A DNA stretch of 64,000 nucleotides from an uncultured Cellulophaga sp. (GTDB lineage: Bacteria > Bacteroidota > Bacteroidia > Flavobacteriales > Flavobacteriaceae): positions 62,001 through 126,000 of the forward strand of contig CANMEI010000005.1 of assembly GCA_947496695.1 (NCBI GenBank), written 5' to 3'. The position numbers were made by a program, and so were the translations under genes. The notes beneath the pieces are model-generated. The model had not been told where the DNA came from. It ran no database searches and saw nothing but the letters and a program-made list of their open reading frames with translations. How positions within the stretch are numbered: the stretch's first letter is position 1; every line of letters starts with the position of its first letter. Shown piece after piece: positions 1 to 8,739 of the stretch.

Positions 1-165
1 ATGTGGCAATATATATGGCTTTACTCATGCGTAATGGTTTGTTAAAAGTGTTTTTTAAAAATAAGGGAACTTTTTATGTATAACAACTATCTGCGTGCTA
101 TATTTCTATTTTTTGATGATTAGTTTAATGTAAATAAGATAGCCACTAAATAATTTAAATTGACT

Positions 166-747
166 TTAATCTTCTTTAAGAAATAACTCAAAAGAGATGT
201 CAATAGTATCATCAACAGTAATTAAACCGAATATTTTTTTTGGAGCATTTAAATTATAATCACTCATGCTTATAGTTAAATTTCCAACTACTGCAATGTT
301 TTTGTTTTGTTGAAATTTCACGGGAATTTTATGAGTTTTGGTTATTCCTGCTATATCTATAGCTATTGTAGCCTCAACGGTAGTAGTATTTAAAGGAGAT
401 ATTTCTTTTAAATTTAATGAGATGTGAGGATACTCATCTGATTTTAAAATTTTATTAAAATCATTATTTATACCTTTTCCACCACAATCAAAATGAATAT
501 TATTTAAGGTTAAAAGTGTTTTACTAAACGTTATAATACCGTTATTATGATGGTAATTTATTGGAATAGGATTCTTAATTTTATCAATACTATACAGGCA
601 TGAAAAAGAATTGATATTACTAGAGCCTTTTATGATTAATGAACTTTCAGTAGTAATTAGTATAGTGCTATTTTTTGCAGTATCGCTAGTATTAAAAGCT
701 AGTAGGAGTAATGTAGTAAACAACAATAACATCTTTTTTAGTATCAT
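166..747 (-). CDS. YceI-family periplasmic protein
   Basis: The 193-residue product has an N-terminal hydrophobic signal segment (residues 1-20) followed by a YceI-like lipocalin-type domain. In that family this fold binds polyprenoid or other amphipathic lipids in the periplasm. The C-terminal pattern in which a short strand is followed by MSDYNLNAPK and then a glycine-rich turn is typical of YceI proteins and is matched by MTNYNIEPPK in the second copy at 2161-2751. I chose the ATG at 747 because it starts directly before the signal peptide; a longer reading to 801 would overlap a terminator-like hairpin. It lies downstream of a beta-barrel gene and a second YceI gene on the same strand. 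The ligand is unknown. Confidence 0.75.
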   Translation of the reverse strand: MILKKMLLLFTTLLLLAFNTSDTAKNSTILITTESSLIIKGSSNINSFSCLYSIDKIKNPIPINYHHNNGIITFSKTLLTLNNIHFDCGGKGINNDFNKILKSDEYPHISLNLKEISPLNTTTVEATIAIDIAGITKTHKIPVKFQQNKNIAVVGNLTISMSDYNLNAPKKIFGLITVDDTIDISFELFLKED

Positions 748-777
748 AAGATTGAATGTTGAGTTTGTATTATAAAA

Positions 778-840
778 AACAAGCCTCAAAGCAATTGTCA
801 AATTTAAATAGGGTATGTAATTTAAACTTTGAGACTTGTT
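778..840 (-). terminator. Hairpin terminator after the barrel gene
   Basis: Inverted repeat with 14-base arms (778-791 and 827-840) and one mismatch; the arm reads AACAAGcCTCAAAG on the plus strand. On the minus strand the hairpin is followed by a run of Ts, so it fits a rho-independent terminator for the gene ending at 860. The A+T-rich loop of about 35 bases can also pair partly with itself. It may separate the first YceI gene from the upstream pair or only attenuate read-through. Confidence 0.55.
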
Positions 841-859
841 AGGTAAATAATTTATAGGT

Positions 860-2128
860 TTAGAAACTAATTATAGCTTCAGCAATTAAGCCATTGAATT
901 TACCATCTTCTAAAACATCACCAGTTGGGTAATCATTATAGTTTTGGTTTACATATTCTGCTTTTAGTAGTACATTTTTAGTCATAAACCAGCCAGCTGC
1001 TAATTGAAATCTATCAATATTAATATCATCACCAGTGTTTAATTCTGCATTTACAGTGTTGTAACGTCCACCGATATATACTTTTTCATTTTCACCAAAT
1101 CTGTAAATTACTTCACCAGAATATTGGTCAACATTTCTTCTGTCAGTTTCAGTTAAGCTTTTACCAGATGCAAATTCAACAGTACCAAAAAACTCTAAGC
1201 CACCATATTTAACAAAAGGATTAATCATAACCGCAGTAATTTGGTTTGAAAATTCTGGATAAAAACGACCAGATCTAAAATCATCATCAGCATCAACTTC
1301 TTGCATTACGTTGTAATATCTTGAGCCAGCTCTATCTGCATGGTATAAATAAACTGTTTGTGCATAACCAGTGTTGTATAAAGAACCTGTTAATCTAAAT
1401 CTTAAATCATTGTTCAATTGTTTGTCATATCCTAATTTTGCTAAAAAAGCAGCACCACCTGTTGTGCCATCAGTAGTTTCAACACTTTGGTTTAGTTTTC
1501 CGTTGGTAAAACCTATCATACCTAAAAAACCACTATCTGTTCTGTAATAAACTTCTGCACCAACTTCAGTAGTAAAAGCATCCATTATTAAGTTACCTAC
1601 AAATGGGTTGTAAATTGCTTGTGCATTATCAGTTCTTCTAAAGTGAGTATCACCATAATTGGTTTCCATATGACCAATTTTAATAGTTGTATGATTCATG
1701 AAATCTTCTAAAAAACCTTCTTTAATAAATTCTAATTTATCTATTTGAAAATAACCACCTTTTACATAAGGTTGCGTGTGGTGTCTAGTAGATAAATACG
1801 TACGTAAGTGCATATTAACACCGTCATATAATGCAACATCTAAATCCCAATTTGCAGTAGCTAAGTTAAAATTAGATCCTATTTCAGCTAGTTCTAAGGC
1901 TCCAGAGTTTTCGTGTTGAATAGATTGGTATTGTAATGCGAATGAACCACCAACTCTTACTTTTACACCATCAAAAGTGCTGACTGTATCTTTTGGAGTT
2001 TCAAAAATGTTAACTCCGTTTTGGTCAGGTTCTCTGTAATTATCTAAACTTCTTTTGCTTTGAGCTTGAATACCTAATGCGGTAAGTAAAACTCCAACTA
2101 ATATTGTGTTTTTGAAAATTGTTCTCAT
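860..2128 (-). CDS. Outer-membrane beta-barrel (porin-like) protein
   Basis: The 422-residue product has a signal peptide ending near AQS at residues 21-24. The rest is made of alternating short amphipathic strands and polar loops and ends in phenylalanine (AEAIISF), as expected for a beta-barrel inserted in the outer membrane. There are no long hydrophobic helices. The pattern resembles Bacteroidota phosphate-selective porin or OprO/P-like proteins, but the substrate cannot be read from the sequence. It starts 32 bases after the stop of a YceI gene and is followed by a second YceI gene, so the three may work together at the cell envelope. Confidence 0.7.
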   Translation of the reverse strand: MRTIFKNTILVGVLLTALGIQAQSKRSLDNYREPDQNGVNIFETPKDTVSTFDGVKVRVGGSFALQYQSIQHENSGALELAEIGSNFNLATANWDLDVALYDGVNMHLRTYLSTRHHTQPYVKGGYFQIDKLEFIKEGFLEDFMNHTTIKIGHMETNYGDTHFRRTDNAQAIYNPFVGNLIMDAFTTEVGAEVYYRTDSGFLGMIGFTNGKLNQSVETTDGTTGGAAFLAKLGYDKQLNNDLRFRLTGSLYNTGYAQTVYLYHADRAGSRYYNVMQEVDADDDFRSGRFYPEFSNQITAVMINPFVKYGGLEFFGTVEFASGKSLTETDRRNVDQYSGEVIYRFGENEKVYIGGRYNTVNAELNTGDDINIDRFQLAAGWFMTKNVLLKAEYVNQNYNDYPTGDVLEDGKFNGLIAEAIISF

Positions 2129-2160
2129 GGTATTTATATTTAATGTTGTTATGTAATAAT

Positions 2161-2751
2161 TTATTTGAATGTGCTTGAAAATTTAATAGTAACCTCTTCA
2201 CCAGTTGTGATTGTCCCTAACAGGGCTTTTGGAGGCTCAATATTGTAATTAGTCATATTAATAGTCTTTTCACCAGTAAGCATTATTTTACCTTGGCTAA
2301 CAGTTACTAAAAAATCTAAACTAATTTCTTTTTTTACTCCTGATATGGTTAAATCACCTAGGCTTTTTACTTGAAAAGTTCCGTCGCCATTATCGGTACT
2401 ATTTTTTATAGCATTTAAATGATAAGTGATTGTACTGTATGAGTCCGAATTCAAAGCTTTGAACGTGTTTTTGTCCATTCCGTTTTTACCACTTTTTAGA
2501 CTTTCAACAACAACTTTTAAGTTGCATTTTTCAATAGTTGCAGTTTTTAAATTTTTAAATGTTATTATGCCACTTTGTTCTTCAGCATTAATATCCCAAT
2601 CGTGTAAGTTTGAAGTTCCGTATACCTTTAATGAAGATTCATTATTTACTAAATTAAATTCTTGCGCTTGTATAAAATTGCTAGTTAGAAGAAATAAAAC
2701 AACCCAACTAAGTAATCTTTTTGTACGTTTTTTTACTTTATTAATTCCCAT
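2161..2751 (-). CDS. YceI-family periplasmic protein
   Basis: The 196-residue product has a basic N-terminus and a hydrophobic signal segment ending near IQAQE (residues 27-31). A YceI-like domain follows. Recognisable features are the SNLHDWDINAE stretch near residue 47, characteristic of YceI (T/S-x-H-x-W/F), and MTNYNIEPPKALLGTI near the C-terminus. It is the first gene of the YceI-barrel-YceI group, and its divergent upstream region faces the M19 dipeptidase gene. The protein is probably periplasmic and lipid-binding by family; the ligand is unknown. It is clearly paralogous to the gene at 166-747 but not a recent duplicate. Confidence 0.8.
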   Translation of the reverse strand: MGINKVKKRTKRLLSWVVLFLLTSNFIQAQEFNLVNNESSLKVYGTSNLHDWDINAEEQSGIITFKNLKTATIEKCNLKVVVESLKSGKNGMDKNTFKALNSDSYSTITYHLNAIKNSTDNGDGTFQVKSLGDLTISGVKKEISLDFLVTVSQGKIMLTGEKTINMTNYNIEPPKALLGTITTGEEVTIKFSSTFK

Positions 2752-3110
2752 AATATTCTGTTTTTAATTATACAGCAAATTTCGAGTATACTAAGGAGGG
2801 GTATTATGATAAAAATCATGTTTTCTAAGTTATTATTAGAAATGTTTTTAATGCTTTTGAAGAACCCTTTACTTGTGTTGACGGAATAGTTTTATAAGAA
2901 GAATTTATTTTAAAAACTTAAGGAGTATTTATATATTTTTTATAATTAAATATTATTGACTGTCTATAAAAAACAAAAAGTGTACTTATTACATTGAGTA
3001 CACAATAAAAGTCAGTTAATTCTTAAAAAAAATAAAGAAGTGCTTTTTTAACTTTAAAAGACAGTTGTGTAACTATTATGCTATAGAACTAATAAACTGA
3101 TCGTATCAAT
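2752..3110. other. Divergent intergenic region
   Basis: This 359-base region lies between the YceI gene (minus) and the dipeptidase gene (plus), so it must hold two outward promoters. It is A+T-rich and carries the inverted repeat at 2980-3003. I found no exact TAnnTTTG element and no small ORF with convincing coding character. Confidence 0.5.
2980..3003. promoter_or_regulatory. Inverted repeat upstream of the dipeptidase operon
   Basis: The arms GTGTACT (2980-2986) and AGTACAC (2997-3003) are exact reverse complements with a 10-base spacer. The geometry, two half-sites about 1.6 helical turns apart, fits a dimeric repressor or activator operator about 110 bases upstream of the dipeptidase start. 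No regulator gene is adjacent. Confidence 0.35.
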
Positions 3111-4247
3111 ATGGAAAAAACGCGTAGAAATTTAGCAAAAATGTTATCAATGGGAATTGTATTCCCGAGTCAACTTGCACAAGGTTTTTCTTCAATTATG
3201 GAATCAATACCTTCTTCATTAAGCAGTACTGAAAAAAGAGCTCTTAAAACTAATGTTGAAGCTTTGTATAAAAAAGCAATTGTAATTGATGGTTTGGTTA
3301 TTCCTAGGGGTTGGAATGAAGATTCTTTTAAAGCGTTAGAAGAATCTGGTTACACAGGTTTTAGCGCATCTTTAGCATCAACTAATTTAAAAGTTGCTAT
3401 GGCAGCACTTGCAGAATGGAGAGATAGGATTGATGATAACCCCGATACATTTATATACGCAACAAGTTCTGCAGATTTTAGAAGAGCAAAGAAAGAAAAT
3501 AAAACAGCAGTTTTATTAGGTTTTCAAAATGCTACAATGATGGAAAAATCAATAGACAATCTTGATACTTTATATAATGCAGGTACACGATGGATTCAGT
3601 TATCATACAACCAAAGAAACTTATTAGGTAGTGGTTGTACAGAACGTGCTGATGGTGGTTTGTCAGACTTTGGATTGGAGGCTGTAGAGCGTATGAATGA
3701 GTTAGGTATTATTATAGATTTATCGCATTGTGGAGAACAGACAACTAATGATGGTATTGCATTTAGTAAAACAGGAGCATGTTTTAATCACAGTATGTGT
3801 GATGCTTTGTATAAAGATCATCCAAGAGCAAAAACCGATGCGCAAATTAAAGCGATGGCAGATAAAGGTGGTATAATGGGTATTATTTGTTTAGGGTATA
3901 TGATTGGGCCTGACCCGGGTGGTAAAACTACAATTGAAACATATGTAGATCATATAGACCATGCGGTAAATATAGCAGGTATAGATCATGTAGGTGTAGC
4001 ATCAGATTTTGCTATTCAAGGTATGGAGGCAAACGGAGCTACTCGTGAAAATTGGTATGTACCACGGTTAACTCGTTTTAAACCATCATACCAAGTACGT
4101 TGGCCTGCTTGGATAGAAGGTTTAGATGAGCCTAAACGCTATTTAAATGTTGCAAAAGTACTTGATAAAAGAGGGTATAGTACCGGAGATATTGAAAAAA
4201 TATTGGGAGAAAATTGGTTACGTTATTTTGATGAAACTTTAAAATAG
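3111..4247 (+). CDS. Membrane dipeptidase (peptidase M19) family protein
   Basis: The 378-residue product has the M19/renal dipeptidase barrel: NAGTRWIQLSYNQRN (156-170), MNELGIIIDLSH with metal-ligand His206, FNHS with His227, HPR at 237-239 and SDF with Asp299. Known family members hydrolyse dipeptides, often with D-residues, using two zinc ions. Two canonical elements are changed: the usual DGHxD near residue 60 reads DGLVI, and the bridging-Glu region reads GFQN (137-140). The GFQN pattern recalls a known M19 subfamily. The N-terminus TRRNLAK before a hydrophobic stretch resembles a Tat signal. The gene is 49 bases upstream of an amidohydrolase on the same strand. Substrate unknown. Confidence 0.75.
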   Translation: MEKTRRNLAKMLSMGIVFPSQLAQGFSSIMESIPSSLSSTEKRALKTNVEALYKKAIVIDGLVIPRGWNEDSFKALEESGYTGFSASLASTNLKVAMAALAEWRDRIDDNPDTFIYATSSADFRRAKKENKTAVLLGFQNATMMEKSIDNLDTLYNAGTRWIQLSYNQRNLLGSGCTERADGGLSDFGLEAVERMNELGIIIDLSHCGEQTTNDGIAFSKTGACFNHSMCDALYKDHPRAKTDAQIKAMADKGGIMGIICLGYMIGPDPGGKTTIETYVDHIDHAVNIAGIDHVGVASDFAIQGMEANGATRENWYVPRLTRFKPSYQVRWPAWIEGLDEPKRYLNVAKVLDKRGYSTGDIEKILGENWLRYFDETLK

Positions 4248-4296
4248 ACAACAAAACTTAATCAATATTAATTATAATGAATACTTATTTATATCT

Positions 4297-6297
4297 ATGA
4301 AATACTTAATTGCCAGTACATTTTCTATTCTTTTATTTTGCATTAGTTGTAAAGAAGCCAATCAAACCAATGAAACAAGCGATAATGAAATAATTTACGA
4401 AGTTGTTTTTAGAGAAAACAAAGCAGGTAACTATAAAAAATCACGTACTGGAAAAAATAATTTTGATTATTACTATACCTATACTGATAGAGGTCGTGGC
4501 CCGGAGTATATTGAAAAAATAACTTTAAACGATGATAATTTTATTACAGAGCACCTTATTGAAGGTGTTAATTATAGAAAAGTTCCTGTAAAAGAGTTTT
4601 TTAAAGTTAAAGGAAATACAGCCTCTTGGAAAAACCCAAAAGAAACCAAAGATGCTGAAATTAATGATAATGAGTTGTATTTTAGGTATGATGGCTCTCC
4701 TGCTATTTATGAAATTTTAGCTCAAAACTTATTAGTATCAAAAAATCGAAAAGTAAGTTTGTTTCCTGAAGGTGAAGCAGAATTGGTTAAAAAAATACCG
4801 ATGACCTTAGAAAATGGCACCAATCTCGATTTGTTAATGGTGAAAGGTTTAGATATGGCGCCTACATATTTGTGGATGAAAGGAAACGAATTGGTATGCA
4901 GTATTGAAGGCAATTTGCATGTGGTTCAAGAAGCATATAAAGAGATGCGTTTGGAGATGCAAACATTGCAAAGCGAAGTTGAAGATGAATATTTAGTTGA
5001 AATATCGAAGAGTTTAACACATGATATAGATAACGTAGTTATAAAAAATGTAAACGTATTTAGTGCAGATGGAACGCTACTTTTAAACCAAGATGTTATT
5101 GTTGATAATGAAACTATTGAAGCTATTAACCCAGCAGGTAAAGGGACAATTTATGCCAATGCAGAAGTGATTGATGGTTCTGGAAAAACTTTAATGCCTG
5201 GTATGTTTGATATGCATACGCACAATAGTAAGTTTAGAGGAATATTACATATGGCAGGGGGTGTAACTTCTGTTCGTGACTTAGCAAATAATAAACAATT
5301 ATATAAATTAAGAGATCAATTTGAGGCTAACGAAATTATAGGGCCACATATCGTAACTTTTTGTGGAATTATTGATGGTCCAGGTCCTTTTGCTAACCAA
5401 CGGAATGTAGTTGAAACATTAGAAGAAGGCTTGGCAGAGATTCAAGATTATAAAAATTTAGGCTATCAGCAAATTAAGTTATATAGTTCTATTAAACCAG
5501 AATGGGTAAAACCAATGGTAGATAAAGCTCATTCACTAGGTATGCGCGTCAGTGGTCACATTCCAGCATTTATGACAGCTTCTCAAGCAATAAATCAAGG
5601 TTATAATGAGATTCAACATATAAATATGTTGTTTTTAACTTTTTTAGGTGATACTATTGATACACGAACACCATTGCGTTTTACAATGGTTGCAAAACAT
5701 GGTTTAAATCTTGATTTAAAATCTGATGAATATTTAGACTTTGTAGCTTTATTAAAAGGGAAAGATATTTTAGTAGACCCAACAGTGGCTATTTTTGAAA
5801 ATATGTTTGTTTCAAAAAAAGGAGAACCAAGCCCTACATATAAAGAAATTATGAGTAGGTTACCCGTAATTAGTCAACGACAATTTTACGCAGGTGGATT
5901 GCCAAAAACCAATGAAACAATAATTACCTATAAGAAAAGTTATGCTAAAATATTGGCAGTAGTAAATGATTTGTATAATAAAGGAGTAACCGTTGTTCCC
6001 GGTACAGATGGGTTACCAGGTTTTTTATATCATAGAGAATTAGAACTATATGTAAAAGCAGGTATCCCTGTAGTTGATGTATTAAAATTAGCAACCATAA
6101 AATCTGCAGAAATTACAGGAGTTGATGCTAATTATGGTTCAATTGAAGAAGGCAAAAAAGCAGATCTTATCTTGATTAATGGAAATCCATTAGATAATAT
6201 TAGTGCTATTAGAAGAGTGGAATGGACCATGAAAGGTGGTAATATATTCTATGCTAAAGAACTTTATAATGCTGTAGGCATTAGTAATTTTGAATAA
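4297..6297 (+). CDS. Lipoprotein amidohydrolase (imidazolonepropionase/prolidase-like)
   Basis: The 666-residue product begins with a lipoprotein signal (lipobox FCISC, lipidated Cys18). Residues about 30-240 form a domain I do not recognise. Residues about 245-655 are an amidohydrolase: metal-binding DMHTH (His307, His309), a probable bridging lysine in QQIKLYSS, then SGHIPAF, EIQHINML and PGTDG for the remaining ligands, and the typical C-terminal KADLILINGNPLDNI strand. Relatives of this branch include imidazolonepropionase-like and Xaa-Pro/Xaa-Arg dipeptidases. With the M19 enzyme just upstream it probably forms a two-step peptide-derivative degradation pair at the cell envelope, but the substrate is an inference. 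Confidence 0.75.
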   Translation: MKYLIASTFSILLFCISCKEANQTNETSDNEIIYEVVFRENKAGNYKKSRTGKNNFDYYYTYTDRGRGPEYIEKITLNDDNFITEHLIEGVNYRKVPVKEFFKVKGNTASWKNPKETKDAEINDNELYFRYDGSPAIYEILAQNLLVSKNRKVSLFPEGEAELVKKIPMTLENGTNLDLLMVKGLDMAPTYLWMKGNELVCSIEGNLHVVQEAYKEMRLEMQTLQSEVEDEYLVEISKSLTHDIDNVVIKNVNVFSADGTLLLNQDVIVDNETIEAINPAGKGTIYANAEVIDGSGKTLMPGMFDMHTHNSKFRGILHMAGGVTSVRDLANNKQLYKLRDQFEANEIIGPHIVTFCGIIDGPGPFANQRNVVETLEEGLAEIQDYKNLGYQQIKLYSSIKPEWVKPMVDKAHSLGMRVSGHIPAFMTASQAINQGYNEIQHINMLFLTFLGDTIDTRTPLRFTMVAKHGLNLDLKSDEYLDFVALLKGKDILVDPTVAIFENMFVSKKGEPSPTYKEIMSRLPVISQRQFYAGGLPKTNETIITYKKSYAKILAVVNDLYNKGVTVVPGTDGLPGFLYHRELELYVKAGIPVVDVLKLATIKSAEITGVDANYGSIEEGKKADLILINGNPLDNISAIRRVEWTMKGGNIFYAKELYNAVGISNFE

Positions 6298-6329
6298 TAG
6301 TTAGTTTTTCAAAATTTGTTGAGTGAGTG

Positions 6330-6348
6330 ACCCTGCTTTTGGCAGGGT
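6330..6348 (+). terminator. Terminator of the dipeptidase-amidohydrolase operon
   Basis: A perfect 7-bp stem (ACCCTGC at 6330-6336 and GCAGGGT at 6342-6348) with a 5-base loop is followed by a T-rich tract, 33 bases after the amidohydrolase stop. The stem is G+C-rich against a very A+T-rich background. Confidence 0.75.
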
Positions 6349-6461
6349 TATTCTTTTTAATATGTTATATATTTTATAAATATTACCTCTTTTTAAAGTT
6401 AATAATCTAGAATATTATATTATTGATGTTTCTGTGTTTTGAGCTTATAAGAAAATGTTAT

Positions 6462-6476
6462 AATCTAACGTAGATT
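6462..6476. promoter_or_regulatory. Small dyad upstream of the PepSY gene
   Basis: AATCTA and TAGATT are exact reverse complements around a 3-base centre (ACG), about 50 bases before the PepSY start codon. It could be an operator near the start of transcription, but so short a dyad may occur by chance in this A+T-rich DNA. Confidence 0.25.
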
Positions 6477-6525
6477 TTTAATTTTTGATTTAGTTATGAT
6501 GGCTTAAAATTATGATGATTACTTT

Positions 6526-7803
6526 ATGAAACAGCTGAAAAAAATCTTTTTTCAATTACATAGTTGGATAGGTATTAATTTAAGCATACTATTTTTTGTA
6601 GTATGCTTTTCTGGTACATTGGCTACCCTTGCTCGCGAAATAGATTGGATATTCAGGCCAGGTATTCGAGTTGAAGTACAGGATCATAAAGCGGATAAAA
6701 ATTCAATTGCTGAGAAGATTAAAAAAGCATACCCTAATGGTGTTATAACAGAATGGGAAGGAGCGAGAATGCCATATTTATGCGATCTTGTTTCTGTAGA
6801 AAAAGATGGGTTAGAATGGTATGTTTTTGTTAACCCTTATACTGGTAATATACAAGGTGCTACAACACTTACTTTTCAACGCTTTATTCGTGATTTTCAT
6901 TATTACTTTTTTATTGACTATAATAATATAGGGCATTTTATGGTATTGGTTTTTGCCTTTATGTTATTTACAGTTACAGTTACAGCATTATTTTTTTATA
7001 AAAATTGGTGGAGAAAACTTTTTGAACTTAAAACCGATAAAGGAAGTGTAGTGCTTTTTAGAAGTTTGCATAGGTTAGTTGGTGTTTGGTCAGTACCTTT
7101 TTGTTTGTTGATTTCAATTACGGGAATTTGGTATTTTATTGAACGTACCAATACCGCTAATGTATCTGAAGTTGCAAATCCAAAATTGCCTAAAATAAAA
7201 GCCTTAGATATAGATGAAACCTCTTTAAAAAAATTGGGTTTTACTGTAGATTATAACAAAATAATTAGTGTTGCAGAAAATGCAATACCTCACTTAAAAG
7301 TAAAAGATATTAAATTTCCTAAGAATTTAAGTAGTCCAATATATGTAACGGGTAAAAGCAATGTACCTTTAGTTAGGTATAGAGCTAATAGAGTTTGGTT
7401 GCATCCATTAACATATGAAGTAATTGCTACGCAAAAAGCAACTGAAGTTGGTGCTAGAACATTAATAAATGATAGTGCAGATATGCTTCATTTTGGTGTT
7501 TGGGGCGGATTAATAACTAAGATTATATGGTTTGTTTTTGGACTTTGTTTATCAAGCCTTGTACTCACAGGAATTATAATTCGATTGAAAAAGAAAACAA
7601 AAAAAGAAGCAGACTTAAAAGTCGCAAAATGGAATTACTTTAATATTTCTATAGTAGCGCTATTATTCGGAGCCATGTATTATACTTTGGTTGTAAAATA
7701 TGCACTAGCTCCGTATCAAATAGCGTTAATTACGAGTGGTTTCGCAACACTTATTTTTTTAGCTTACTATATTTTTGGTTATAAATTAAAGAAAAGAAAC
7801 TAG
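6526..7803 (+). CDS. PepSY-associated transmembrane protein
   Basis: The 425-residue product matches the PepSY_TM layout. A first membrane helix (about 18-42, within LHSWIGINLSILFFVVCFSG) is followed by a PepSY-like extracytoplasmic stretch (about 50-125), two more helices (about 140-160 and 190-210), a second extracytoplasmic domain (about 215-325) and three C-terminal helices. The motifs LHSWIG and SLHRLVGVWSVP are characteristic. Such proteins are often found beside TonB-dependent siderophore receptors and are implicated in ferric-reductase or iron-release steps, but no receptor is adjacent here. It is a stand-alone gene, convergent with the nucleoside hydrolase gene with only 4 bases between stops. 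Confidence 0.8.
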   Translation: MKQLKKIFFQLHSWIGINLSILFFVVCFSGTLATLAREIDWIFRPGIRVEVQDHKADKNSIAEKIKKAYPNGVITEWEGARMPYLCDLVSVEKDGLEWYVFVNPYTGNIQGATTLTFQRFIRDFHYYFFIDYNNIGHFMVLVFAFMLFTVTVTALFFYKNWWRKLFELKTDKGSVVLFRSLHRLVGVWSVPFCLLISITGIWYFIERTNTANVSEVANPKLPKIKALDIDETSLKKLGFTVDYNKIISVAENAIPHLKVKDIKFPKNLSSPIYVTGKSNVPLVRYRANRVWLHPLTYEVIATQKATEVGARTLINDSADMLHFGVWGGLITKIIWFVFGLCLSSLVLTGIIIRLKKKTKKEADLKVAKWNYFNISIVALLFGAMYYTLVVKYALAPYQIALITSGFATLIFLAYYIFGYKLKKRN

Positions 7804-7807
7804 TAGT

Positions 7808-8737
7808 TTATTGTAAAGATTTATGAAGCATAGCAATAAACTTAGCTCTATCTGCTTGTAGAACAATTTCAGCATTTGGTTCGTAACCTGTAATACCTAT
7901 ATAGTCAATAGCAGTTTGTCCTCTTGAATAATCATCGTTAGTCAAAATAGTTACATGAGCTTTTTTTATTTCAGTAGCAATACTTTCATCAATAGCAATT
8001 GCCATAGCAATAGGGTCTGGTAAATCAAAACCTTCAAGTTTAGCCATTTTTTTAGTGAATTCATTTCTAGTAGCTTGTATAGAAAGCGCGAAATCTGCTA
8101 GGGGAGAACCAATAGCTTTAATTTTATTACTGTCTTCTTCTTCAAAAACAGCGAAATCACGAGAAATATCCCAACCCACCATTCTAATAGGTATTCCAGA
8201 TTCAAAAACAATTTTAGCAGCCTCAGGGTCAGCCCAAATGTTGTACTCAGATATTGGAGTGATGTTTCCTCTTCCTTGACCAACGCCACCCATAATCACA
8301 CATTTTTTTAGTTTGTGTACTATAGATTTATCTAACTGTATTGCAGCAGCAATATTTGTTAGTGGTGCCATACATACTAATGTAATTTCACCAGGATTTT
8401 CATTTATTTTTTCAATAAGAATTTGGACTGCATGCTTTTCTTTAGCTTTAAAATTTTTAGGTTCTAAACCTATACCACCAAGACCGTCACTACCATGAAC
8501 ATGATATGCAGTTTTTAATGGTCGTAGTAAAGGTTTATCCATACCAGCGTAAACAGGTAATTCTTGGTCACAAAGAGAAATCGTATAAAGCGCATTTTGA
8601 ACACCTTTTTCTAACTCAACATTACCGGCGACAACTGTAATAGCCTCAATAGCTATACTGTCATTTTTCATGGCCATAATTAAGGCAACGGCATCATCAG
8701 TTGCAGTATCAGTGTCTATTATAAATTTTCTTTTCAT
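7808..8737 (-). CDS. Nucleoside hydrolase (inosine-uridine preferring type)
   Basis: The 309-residue product carries the calcium-binding N-terminal signature DTDTATDDA (Asp8, Asp10, Asp14, Asp15) and the family motifs NIWADPEAAKIVFESG and GWDISRDF. It is expected to split the N-glycosidic bond of ribonucleosides, giving free base and ribose. It is the last gene of the pyrimidine operon, 2 bases after the ribokinase stop, so its base product can enter the reductive route and its ribose can be phosphorylated by the neighbour. A cytosolic enzyme is expected because no signal peptide is present. Base preference is inferred from context (uridine or cytidine) and not shown by the sequence. Confidence 0.9.
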   Translation of the reverse strand: MKRKFIIDTDTATDDAVALIMAMKNDSIAIEAITVVAGNVELEKGVQNALYTISLCDQELPVYAGMDKPLLRPLKTAYHVHGSDGLGGIGLEPKNFKAKEKHAVQILIEKINENPGEITLVCMAPLTNIAAAIQLDKSIVHKLKKCVIMGGVGQGRGNITPISEYNIWADPEAAKIVFESGIPIRMVGWDISRDFAVFEEEDSNKIKAIGSPLADFALSIQATRNEFTKKMAKLEGFDLPDPIAMAIAIDESIATEIKKAHVTILTNDDYSRGQTAIDYIGITGYEPNAEIVLQADRAKFIAMLHKSLQ

Positions 8738-8739
8738 GC

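Noticed and set aside
1..165. Possible small gene or RNA at the window start
   Set aside because: No ORF with coding character, no clear hairpin-plus-T-run and no tRNA pattern were visible; the region is A+T-rich and cut by the window edge.
8055..8498. Plus-strand ORFs opposite the nucleoside hydrolase and ribokinase genes
   Set aside because: They are opposite-strand shadows of well-supported genes and show no family motifs.
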